A stretch of 34,851 nucleotides of DNA from Planctomycetota bacterium (GTDB lineage Bacteria > Planctomycetota > Brocadiia > Brocadiales > Brocadiaceae). Below are positions 20,544 to 28,937 of the stretch, in pieces. The notes beneath the pieces are model-generated. The model searched no databases. It saw only the letters and a program-made list of their open reading frames with translations, and was not told where the DNA came from. Location: NCBI GenBank assembly GCA_023261445.1, contig JAHFOX010000015.1:1-34851 (forward strand). Reading direction: 5' to 3'. The translations under genes and the position numbers were made by a program. Within the stretch, counting starts at the first letter, position 1; each line of letters opens with the position of its first letter.

Positions 20544-20620
20544 AAGAATTTTATAACAGGCTGTATTAATGTTTGGTGTAATAAAATCTCAAGGTTGTAA
20601 ATGAAGGTTTAGGAAAACTT

Positions 20621-21571
20621 ATGAATAAGAGCATGCTGAAAATTACGGCTTTTGCAATTGCCATTATTGGGTTCTATATCTACATCACAATATATGTAAC
20701 TGGCCTTTCTGGTACAGGAGGGGGGGAGTCTGTCGGTGGAGTAAGCCCAGAGGCGGGTGAAAAGATTTTCTGGGGAGATGGACAATGTAGTACTTGTCAC
20801 AAGATAGGTACCAGTGGCAGCGCAACAAGAGGACCAGATCAGGAAGGTTTGTCCAGTAGGGCTGAAGAGCGAGCAAAAGAGTTGGGTATGCCTTCAGGAT
20901 TGGATTATATGGTAGAATCTATTTTAGAACCCGAAAAGTATGTTGTGAAGGGGTATGATAAAATTATGCCCAAGGTGTTTGATCCCCCTATTATGTTGTC
21001 GCGTGAAAAGATACTTGCTGTCTTGGCATATCTTCAAACATTGGGCGGGGAGCCTGATATTGCTTCAATCATGAAGTATAAAGATAAAATACCAGAGGCA
21101 TCAAAGAAGAAGGTAAAACCATGGGTGTCTCCGATTGTGGTTGATGCAAAGGAAGGGGAGAAAATATTCTTCGACGAGACTCGACCTGTTACTTGTGGTA
21201 AATGTCATATTGTTAATGGAAAGGGTAAGAAGGTTGGTCCGGAGCTTACGGGTATCGGCGCTATTCAGACACCGGAATACTTCTTGGAGTCTATACTTAC
21301 GCCAAGCGCAAAGATTGTGAAAGGTTATGAAACGATGTATGTGATAACAACGGATGGCATACCTTATAACGGTCTGATTAAAAGTGAAACAGAAAATGAG
21401 CTTGTATTATTAAAAGAAGAAAGTGGTGAGATTGAAGAAGTAACTATTCCAAAGACTGAAATTCAAGAAATGAAGAAACAGGATGTTTCTATTATGCCTG
21501 GTAATATTAGTGAGTTGTTAAGTGTAAAGGATTTTTATGGGATTGTATCCTTTTTGCAGAGCTTAAAATAG
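20621..21571 (+). CDS. Membrane-anchored diheme c-type cytochrome (planctomycete heme-binding domain type)
   Basis: CSTCH and CGKCH; GPELTGIG...YFLESILTPSAKIVKGYETMYVITTDGIPYNGLI pattern; N-terminal TM. Confidence 0.82.
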   Translation: MNKSMLKITAFAIAIIGFYIYITIYVTGLSGTGGGESVGGVSPEAGEKIFWGDGQCSTCHKIGTSGSATRGPDQEGLSSRAEERAKELGMPSGLDYMVESILEPEKYVVKGYDKIMPKVFDPPIMLSREKILAVLAYLQTLGGEPDIASIMKYKDKIPEASKKKVKPWVSPIVVDAKEGEKIFFDETRPVTCGKCHIVNGKGKKVGPELTGIGAIQTPEYFLESILTPSAKIVKGYETMYVITTDGIPYNGLIKSETENELVLLKEESGEIEEVTIPKTEIQEMKKQDVSIMPGNISELLSVKDFYGIVSFLQSLK

Positions 21572-21621
21572 TTCAATGACTTGGTTGTATATGCGAATGA
21601 TTCAAAGTTAGGAGTCCATTA

Positions 21622-22392
21622 ATGGCTTATAAGCGCAGAAAATTTTTGTTGATATGGGTAATAACAGCAGCTATTTGCTTGTTTTTGTTTCTTAAATATG
21701 TCTCCCCAAAAGTTTTTCAGGTATTGATGGCAAAAGGTCATCCGATGCCAACGCCAAGCACCTTGATGATGTGGTACATGATTATGGGCGTTCTGGCTGG
21801 ATTGGTATATGCAACTACAAGCAACCAGAAGTTTGCAGATTTTCTAGGTTTTTTGTTGCCGGACAGCGGCCCAAAAATAAAGATTTTATTGCAAAAACTA
21901 TTGTTTGTGGGTTTTCCTGTTATAGTCGGATGGTTTGTATACACTTGGTCTATACCCGGTGCCGCCTCACCCGTTGAGTTAAGAATTCAACACCCTACAT
22001 TACCACAGGAATTTGAAAAGCTTGATAATCCGTTTAGACAGGCAGATGCCGAGACTCAACGCAAGTGTATAGAAGAAGGAAAGATTCTCTTTCAAACGTA
22101 TTGCAGGCCTTGTCACGGTTCAAAAGCAGATGGTAATGGACCTTTTGCAAATTCATTTCGCCTAAGACCTATTAATTTTCAAGACCCGGGAACGATTGCT
22201 ACTGTAGTAGATAATTATCTCTTTTGGCGAATTAAAGAAGGTGGCCCAGGCCTTCCAACGGAATCAACTCCGTGGGATTCTGCAATGCCCTCATGGAAAG
22301 ACGATTTAAAAGATGATGAAATCTGGAAAATTATCATGGGTGAATATGACACGGCTGGCGTTATGCCCAGACAAAGGGAAAAGCTTGAGTAA
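21622..22392 (+). CDS. Membrane-anchored monoheme cytochrome c
   Basis: TM segments, CRPCHGSKADGNGPFA, and distal AMPSW Met. Confidence 0.82.
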   Translation: MAYKRRKFLLIWVITAAICLFLFLKYVSPKVFQVLMAKGHPMPTPSTLMMWYMIMGVLAGLVYATTSNQKFADFLGFLLPDSGPKIKILLQKLLFVGFPVIVGWFVYTWSIPGAASPVELRIQHPTLPQEFEKLDNPFRQADAETQRKCIEEGKILFQTYCRPCHGSKADGNGPFANSFRLRPINFQDPGTIATVVDNYLFWRIKEGGPGLPTESTPWDSAMPSWKDDLKDDEIWKIIMGEYDTAGVMPRQREKLE

Positions 22393-22474
22393 TATATTGT
22401 GCTTGTGTAAGGGTGCAGTTCTTAATTGTTAATAGTAATTAATTTATAAACGGATAGAAGAACAGATAAATACT

Positions 22475-24067
22475 ATGATAAAAACGTTTAAAAAGGTTTT
22501 GGTAAGTTTAATTTTAGGCTTAGTAACAATATGTGTTTTTGGGGAATATAGGCAGGTATTTGCTCAGTCCTCTCATTTATTCAGGACGTATAAACATGAA
22601 GTACCTCAAAAATTGCCAGAAACACCGGAAGCCATTGCTGAAGGGAAAAAGACTTACGAAAAGAGGTGCTGGTATTGCCATGGGATTGAAGGTGGAGGTG
22701 ACGGCCCCGCATCAAAGACAATGTTTCCAAAACCGAGAAATTTTACAAGAAATGAGTATAAGGTTAGGTCCACAAATTTCGGCTCGGTTCCCACAGATGA
22801 AGATTTGTTCAGGATTATTACTAGTGGTATAGAAGGGACGGCAATGCCTTTTTGGAGCACTATAACTGAAACAGAACGCTGGCAGGTAATTTATTATATT
22901 AAAACCTTTAATGAACAATTTAAGAAGGAATCTGCGCCTAAAGTAGTATCTGTTGGAAGTGTTGCTTCCACCCCAGAAAGTTTGAAAAGGGGGCAGGAGT
23001 TATTTAAAGAGATGAAATGTTTTGAATGTCACGGTGAAGACGGGAGAGGAAACGGTCCTTTGACCGTGGCCTTACAAACTGAATGGAGCATGCCTTATCG
23101 TGCAAGAGATTTAACTAAGGCGTGGAATTTCAAGGGGGGTAATACAATAGAAGATATCTACAGGACGATTTCTACAGGATTTAATGAAACTCCTATGGGT
23201 TCTTATTTAGATAAACTTTCTGACGAAGATCGCTGGCATATTGCTCATTTTGTGAAAGATTTGTCCAATGATATGGCTTCCGACGTGGTTGTGAAAGTAA
23301 AGTTGTTTGAGGGCGACCAGTTACCATCAGAACCTTTAGATGAAAATTGGAATAAGGCTACTCCGGTAGAAATTCCTATAGCAGGTCAAATCATTGCTGC
23401 TCCCAGACACTGGATGCCTTCTGTAGATGCAATTATGATCAGGGCATTATATAACAAAGATGAAATTGCGTTTTTTGTGGAATGGGATGATTCAACTAAT
23501 AAACAGGAAGAAATATTTAGAGACGCAGTTGCCTTGCAGTTTCCCACAAAGATCCCGGAATCACTGAAAAAACCGTATTTTGCAATGGGAGATTCTAGTG
23601 GAGCAGTGAATCTTTGGAGTTGGAAAGCATACTGGCACGAAGGGTTTGGACAGATTGTGGAAGCACCAGAACAGGAACCAGGTACTGTTTCAGAACTAAA
23701 TGCAAAAGGTTTTAAGAGCGTTATAACACAGCCGACAGAAAGTCAGAATATTACAGGAAAGGGGATTTATCAGAACGGAAGATGGAAGGTTGTGTTTAAA
23801 AGAACCTTAAAGACTGAAGATGCAAAGAGAGATATCCAATTTGAAATTGGTAAACTTATTCCTATAGCGTTTGCGGTGTGGGATGGGTCAAATAGCGATG
23901 TTAGCGGTCAAAAGTCAGTTTCGTCTTGGTATTACATATCGCTTGAGAAGTCTGTACCCAAGACAGTTTTCGTTTATGTATTGATCGCCGTCGTTATGGG
24001 AGCAAGTGTAGAATTGTGGTTTGTTGCAAGGTTGCGCAGATTCCCGCCAAAATTTGAAGAAGAATAA
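22475..24067 (+). CDS. Diheme cytochrome c fused to NxrC/ethylbenzene-dehydrogenase-gamma-like heme b domain, C-terminal TM anchor
   Basis: CWYCH and CFECH; FRDAVALQFP, FAMGDSSGAVNLWSWKAYW (Met/Lys heme b ligands); TM VFVYVLIAVVMGASVELWFV. Confidence 0.82.
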   Translation: MIKTFKKVLVSLILGLVTICVFGEYRQVFAQSSHLFRTYKHEVPQKLPETPEAIAEGKKTYEKRCWYCHGIEGGGDGPASKTMFPKPRNFTRNEYKVRSTNFGSVPTDEDLFRIITSGIEGTAMPFWSTITETERWQVIYYIKTFNEQFKKESAPKVVSVGSVASTPESLKRGQELFKEMKCFECHGEDGRGNGPLTVALQTEWSMPYRARDLTKAWNFKGGNTIEDIYRTISTGFNETPMGSYLDKLSDEDRWHIAHFVKDLSNDMASDVVVKVKLFEGDQLPSEPLDENWNKATPVEIPIAGQIIAAPRHWMPSVDAIMIRALYNKDEIAFFVEWDDSTNKQEEIFRDAVALQFPTKIPESLKKPYFAMGDSSGAVNLWSWKAYWHEGFGQIVEAPEQEPGTVSELNAKGFKSVITQPTESQNITGKGIYQNGRWKVVFKRTLKTEDAKRDIQFEIGKLIPIAFAVWDGSNSDVSGQKSVSSWYYISLEKSVPKTVFVYVLIAVVMGASVELWFVARLRRFPPKFEEE

Positions 24068-24098
24068 ATAAGAACAACGTCTTGTTAAGGAGTTTTTA

Positions 24099-25592
24099 AT
24101 GAGGTTAAGGTCACTATCTAGCTTACGAAAAATATTGCTTATGATGGTAGCGATATGTTTACCAATAATGGCTTTCCTAGAAGTTTCTAATGGGCAGGAA
24201 AGGAAGATAGAAGCCCTTTATTTAGATTTAGATAAAAAATATCGTATGCCGGAGCAATGGCATGTTCTTCCTTTTGAACTTGAAGATCCTTATAAAAGGA
24301 TTAAAAATGGTCCACCGCTGACCAATGTTATTACTAAGGCTAACGTGGAGTGGATTTCCAGATGGATCGCTAATCCCAAGAAGGTTGTGCCGAATGCAAA
24401 GATGCCTAATCTTGGATTGGATTTTGAGGAAATTAAGGCAGTTATTGCCTTTTTAAGCAGTCTCAAAGAAAAAGAATTGTCGGCAATTACGTGGGATGCT
24501 TTTCTTTTGAAGAAAGAGGATGATCTCTCCGAAGATGAATATGACAAGATGGACAAGATATACAATAATGGGAAAGGTGTTTGGGGTCGTGCCCGTTGTA
24601 CAATCTGCCATCCTATAAAAGGAGTCGGCGGAAATGTTGGGGTAGGTCCCGACCTCGGTGAGATTACGACAAAGATAAATAGGAATTGGTTGTATGATTG
24701 GCTAGGCAACACTAAAAGCCATTTTTCTGATACAATGATGGCGCAATTTAGATTTAATGATAGTGATTTGCGGGGTATCGTCGAATTTGTTATGCGTGAT
24801 ACGCAGTTTATACCAGAAGAAAAAGATGAAGAAGAAGGTGAATCTAAGGAGGCAAAGCAGCCAGAACCAGAAGTTCAGATTTTAACAGAAAAAGAGTTTA
24901 ACAATATTAGAAAAGATACTGCCTTAATTGAAAAAGGAAAAGGTATTGTTGAAAAATCAAGGTGTTTTGTTTGCCACGATATAAAGGGTTTTTCGGAACT
25001 GATGCCTGTAGTGGAGAAAAAACGCGACGGCCTCGCAGGTTTTGAGAAGTTGTTATATGAAATACGTTGTTTGAGTTGCCATCGGATACAGAATAAAGGT
25101 GGAACTTATGCGCCGAATTTGACGATTGCTGGCAGTAAAATAAAAATGAGTTGGGAAAATTCATTTTTACAGGCACCAGATATCATTCGTCCTCTAAGTC
25201 AACAAATGCCCAAGTTTAATTTAACTGAAGAAGACGCTAAAGTAGCGACTGAATATATTGAAAAGAATCTTCATACTAAAGACTCTCTTCCAGATATTTT
25301 TGAAGGTAGTTCGCCCTCGCCTGATGTAATTGCGGCAGGAGAGAAGCTTTTTTACGAAAAGGGTTGTAATACTTGCCATGCGGAAGGGGCTAAAGGCGGC
25401 GGTGTAGTCGGTCCTAATTTGCAAACAGTAGGAGAGCGTTTACAACCTGCATATCTGCTCTATCATTTAAGAAATCCACAACAGGCAAACCCACAAGCAG
25501 TAGAACCAAATTTCGGTTTTTCAGATGAGGAATTAAAGTCACTGGTGGGTTTCTTGGCTGATCATGTAACGAAGAAAGAGGGAAATAAATAA
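24099..25592 (+). CDS. Tetraheme c-type cytochrome, multi-domain
   Basis: CTICH, CFVCH, CLSCH, CNTCH; signal peptide; cytochrome c domain patterns. Confidence 0.82.
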   Translation: MRLRSLSSLRKILLMMVAICLPIMAFLEVSNGQERKIEALYLDLDKKYRMPEQWHVLPFELEDPYKRIKNGPPLTNVITKANVEWISRWIANPKKVVPNAKMPNLGLDFEEIKAVIAFLSSLKEKELSAITWDAFLLKKEDDLSEDEYDKMDKIYNNGKGVWGRARCTICHPIKGVGGNVGVGPDLGEITTKINRNWLYDWLGNTKSHFSDTMMAQFRFNDSDLRGIVEFVMRDTQFIPEEKDEEEGESKEAKQPEPEVQILTEKEFNNIRKDTALIEKGKGIVEKSRCFVCHDIKGFSELMPVVEKKRDGLAGFEKLLYEIRCLSCHRIQNKGGTYAPNLTIAGSKIKMSWENSFLQAPDIIRPLSQQMPKFNLTEEDAKVATEYIEKNLHTKDSLPDIFEGSSPSPDVIAAGEKLFYEKGCNTCHAEGAKGGGVVGPNLQTVGERLQPAYLLYHLRNPQQANPQAVEPNFGFSDEELKSLVGFLADHVTKKEGNK

Positions 25593-26164
25593 TGGGATAT
25601 TTTTTGTCTGGCAAAAAAATTATACTCATAGGTTCGTGTGTCTTGCTGGGTGCTTTAGGTAGTTATGTCATGGCAGAGGACTTAAATTTTTCTCCGCGCG
25701 AACAAATTTTTTTACTGTCTCCCAAAAAGACGTTTGAATATTATTGTTCACCTTGTCATGGGTTCAAAGGTAAAGGAGATGGCACGTTCTTTACCATTGA
25801 TTTAAAACCAAAGCCCAGAAACTTCACAGACGTAGAATATATGAAAAAAAGAACGGACGACCAGCTTGTAAAGTCTATTACAGAAGGTTCTAAAGCGGTT
25901 GATAAATCAAATCTCTGCCCTCCGTGGGGAAAAACACTTACCGAAAAAAGAATCAAGGAGTTGGTGGTTTATATACGAAGTCTTTCGTTGCAGGAGGCAG
26001 AAAAGCCAGTGGTTGCTCAAAAAGGAGCAGTTGTCGCAGAAGAAAAATCCAGTGCGTTTAAATCATCTATGCGATGGCTCTTTCTTATTATAATTACTCT
26101 TGCATTGGCAGTAGGGGCTATTGGTGAGTGGAAGAAACTCAGAAAAGAATCAACACGGCAGTAA
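25592..26164 (+). CDS. Membrane-anchored monoheme cytochrome c
   Basis: CSPCHGFKGKGDGTF; C-terminal TM; overlaps the upstream stop codon. Confidence 0.8.
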   Translation: MGYFLSGKKIILIGSCVLLGALGSYVMAEDLNFSPREQIFLLSPKKTFEYYCSPCHGFKGKGDGTFFTIDLKPKPRNFTDVEYMKKRTDDQLVKSITEGSKAVDKSNLCPPWGKTLTEKRIKELVVYIRSLSLQEAEKPVVAQKGAVVAEEKSSAFKSSMRWLFLIIITLALAVGAIGEWKKLRKESTRQ

Positions 26165-26184
26165 AAAAATAAGTCAACTTCTCT

Positions 26185-27516
26185 ATGTACAAAAAAATAT
26201 TAATTGCAATTGATAATTCACGCCATTCTAATTACTGCATTGATTTAGGAATTAACATATCTAAGAAATTTAACTCTCATCTCGTGGGATGCCATGTCTA
26301 TGATGCGTCGTTACATCAGAAACGGTTTCGCGATATGGAAAAGGGTTTACCGCCGCAGTATCAAGACGAAGATGTGCTTAAACGCCAGCGTGACCTTCAT
26401 ACCTCTCTGATTAACCTTGGTCTCAAGTTGATTTCTGAATCCTACTTGGATGTGTTTACCAGAAAATGCCGTGAAGCATCAGTTTCACATGAATCTCGTT
26501 TGTTGGAAGGCAAGAACTATTCTGAAATTATAAAAGAAGTACATAATAATCATTACGACCTTGTGATTATGGGAGTGTTAGGGTTGGCGGCAGTAAATGA
26601 AAGTATAATTGGAAGTGTTTGTGAACGTGTTGTTAGACGTATTACGACAGACGTCCTTGTGGTAAAAAATAGGTGTTTAGATGGAAAGGTTGTGATTGCA
26701 GTAGATGGAAGTACGCCGTCTTCTGCTGGTGTAAAATCTGCCATTAATTTTGCAAAATCATTCGATTTAAAACTTACTGCGGTCTCTGTATTTGATCCGC
26801 ATTACCATCGTGTTGCCTTTGAAAGTATAGCCAAGGTGCTTTCTAAAGAAGCAGGGCAGATTTTCAGGTTTCGAGAGCAGGAGACATTGCATGAGGAAAT
26901 TATTGATAAAGGTTTAGCAAAGATATACCGGAATCATTTAGACCATGCAAATCTTGAGGCAAAGGACGCTGGTATCGGGATTGATACTGTTTTAATGGAT
27001 GGCAAGCCATATGATAAGATTCTAAAATATGTAAATAACGAAAAACCTTCATTGTTAATTTTGGGACGTACAGGAGTCCACAATACTAATGGATTAGATA
27101 TTGGCAGTACCACAGAAAACTTACTAAGGCTGGCTCCTTGCAATGTTTTATTAATAGGTGGAATAGAGAAAAAAGTTGATGTATCCGTCGCGCATTCTGG
27201 CTATGTTGAATTGGGAGGCGAAAAAGAACGTGTGATCAATGCATACAATCAATCGTGTAATGGAAAAGATTTTTTTAAGTTTCTTGAGAGCAATCAAGAA
27301 GTTAACAAAAAATCTATCGTAAAATCACACAATTCTGTAGTTTGGACAAAAGAAGCCCAAACACAAACAGCCCGTATTCCTTCGTTTATAAGAGATGTGG
27401 TAAGGATGAAAATTGAGGAGTATGCTCAGGAGAAAGGTTGTCAGGAGATAACTACCCAGATTGTTAATGAGGCACGGTCAAAACTTATAAACGATAGTTC
27501 ATTCCATAAAATTTGA
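26185..27516 (+). CDS. Tandem universal stress protein with C-terminal PCP_red-like domain
   Basis: Two Usp domains (KKILIAIDNSRHS...; GKVVIAVDGSTPSSAG...LLILGRTGVH) and WTKEAQTQTARIPSFIRDVVRMKIEEYAQEKGCQEITTQIVNEAR. Confidence 0.8.
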   Translation: MYKKILIAIDNSRHSNYCIDLGINISKKFNSHLVGCHVYDASLHQKRFRDMEKGLPPQYQDEDVLKRQRDLHTSLINLGLKLISESYLDVFTRKCREASVSHESRLLEGKNYSEIIKEVHNNHYDLVIMGVLGLAAVNESIIGSVCERVVRRITTDVLVVKNRCLDGKVVIAVDGSTPSSAGVKSAINFAKSFDLKLTAVSVFDPHYHRVAFESIAKVLSKEAGQIFRFREQETLHEEIIDKGLAKIYRNHLDHANLEAKDAGIGIDTVLMDGKPYDKILKYVNNEKPSLLILGRTGVHNTNGLDIGSTTENLLRLAPCNVLLIGGIEKKVDVSVAHSGYVELGGEKERVINAYNQSCNGKDFFKFLESNQEVNKKSIVKSHNSVVWTKEAQTQTARIPSFIRDVVRMKIEEYAQEKGCQEITTQIVNEARSKLINDSSFHKI

Positions 27517-27541
27517 CAAACAATGACTTGTATTGTAAAAT
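27513..27541 (+). promoter_or_regulatory. Sigma70-type promoter for nxrCB(chaperone)-HELMH-nxrA
   Basis: TTGACA (27513-27518) overlapping the USP stop codon, 17 nt spacer, TAAAAT (27536-27541). Confidence 0.55.
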
Positions 27542-27665
27542 TTACGGCAGATGTTATAGTAAATGTCGATAGTGAATTTTATTGTTCGAAGTTGCAGGAT
27601 TTGTAAAAACAAGTTAAATAATAACAGGTATTTAGATTAATAAGTGATTGTAATTGTTTTGGGTG

Positions 27666-27748
27666 TGGTTTCTTGTTTGCATTAAATATTTCAATAAAGA
27701 AATGCTAATTTGAAACCATGCAGAAAATATTTGGAACGAGTATTTTCT
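27666..27748 (+). promoter_or_regulatory. Two adjacent hairpins in the nxrC 5' leader
   Basis: tggtttc...gcatt/aatgc...gaaacca (27666-27718) and agaaaata-11 nt-tattttct (27722-27748). Confidence 0.4.
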
Positions 27749-27923
27749 CTAGTATAGTGGTAGTAAACAACTAAGGTGAGGGTTTCTTTAATTGTCGGTT
27801 GACTTGAAATTGGGAACGGTATTTGCCACTCATTTAGTATAAGATAAGTGTGCAATAACTTTATATATAACTGTTAATCGTAAATAGGTTTTGAGAGTAG
27901 GGATTTTTAAAAGGAGACGTATT

Positions 27924-28898
27924 ATGATTAAAGGGTTTTCGTTGTTTAAATTGTGTGGTGTAACCCTGCTTGGTTCTGTCTTTCTTAGTATGGCATTGTT
28001 CGCGGCCGAGGAAACAGCACCGGGTGTGAAAGGGATGAGTGAAGAGGAATTTACCCCTACTAAAGAGGTATTAACTGTTAAATACGTACAAATGGATAAA
28101 CCTTATCACATGGACGTAGAATCACTAAAAGGCGCTTTTAAGGATGCCGGTGCGGTTAAGGTTACTCTTCAGAAACAGGACAAGGCATTTCCTAATGGTG
28201 GGGGTTCTGTAAGCGGCGCAGAAGTGAAAGCGATACATGATGGGTTAACAGTTTATTTCCAAATTACGTGGAATGATCCAACAAAGAATGCAAGAGCAAT
28301 AGCAGTTCAGGAGTTCAGGGATGCCGTGGCTTTAATGTTTCCTTTAGGTTCTGTTGAGATAACTCCTGCTGAACATTTTAGCCCGAGGATGGGTGATAGG
28401 GAAAAACCTGTGAACTTATGGCATTGGAAAGCAGATTGGGAGGCTGACTTGCTTGTTAAGGGCGAGTTAGAAGATGTTGAAGCACAGTATCCCAATATGC
28501 ACGATGATTTTAATTTGAATCCTTATAGCGCATATTATCACAGGGAATTGATAACAAGCGTGGAAGTCTTATCGGGAGGAAGAGCTGCCAATAATTTGCT
28601 TTCTCAACCTGGCAGGGGTAGAACGGTTGAGGATTTAAATGCAGAAGGTTTTGGAACACTTACTACGCAAGAACATCAAGATGTAAACGGATGCAGCCAT
28701 TATGAGGAGGGTGCATGGACTGTAATTATATATCGTTCGCTGATTACAGACGATCCGCATGATGTGCAATTTGTTCCCGGTGGAAATTCATATTTCAATA
28801 TGGCTGTGTGGAATGGCGGAGAACAGGATAGGAATGGGCAAAAGAATATTTCTTCTCAATGGCATCCCATAACACTTGAAAGAGTTGCTTGGCAATAG
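27924..28898 (+). CDS. nxrC: Nitrite oxidoreductase gamma subunit (heme b, ethylbenzene dehydrogenase-like)
   Basis: Signal peptide; RMGDREKPVNLWHWKADW; RBS AAGGAG before ATG 27924; upstream of nxrB. Confidence 0.85.
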   Translation: MIKGFSLFKLCGVTLLGSVFLSMALFAAEETAPGVKGMSEEEFTPTKEVLTVKYVQMDKPYHMDVESLKGAFKDAGAVKVTLQKQDKAFPNGGGSVSGAEVKAIHDGLTVYFQITWNDPTKNARAIAVQEFRDAVALMFPLGSVEITPAEHFSPRMGDREKPVNLWHWKADWEADLLVKGELEDVEAQYPNMHDDFNLNPYSAYYHRELITSVEVLSGGRAANNLLSQPGRGRTVEDLNAEGFGTLTTQEHQDVNGCSHYEEGAWTVIIYRSLITDDPHDVQFVPGGNSYFNMAVWNGGEQDRNGQKNISSQWHPITLERVAWQ

Positions 28899-28937
28899 AT
28901 TACTCTGGAAAAAAGACATTAAAGGAGGGTTGAAAAA

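Noticed and set aside
24290-24712. 140 aa minus-strand ORF opposite the tetraheme cytochrome
   Set aside because: Antisense to a gene with clear heme motifs; no recognisable domain.
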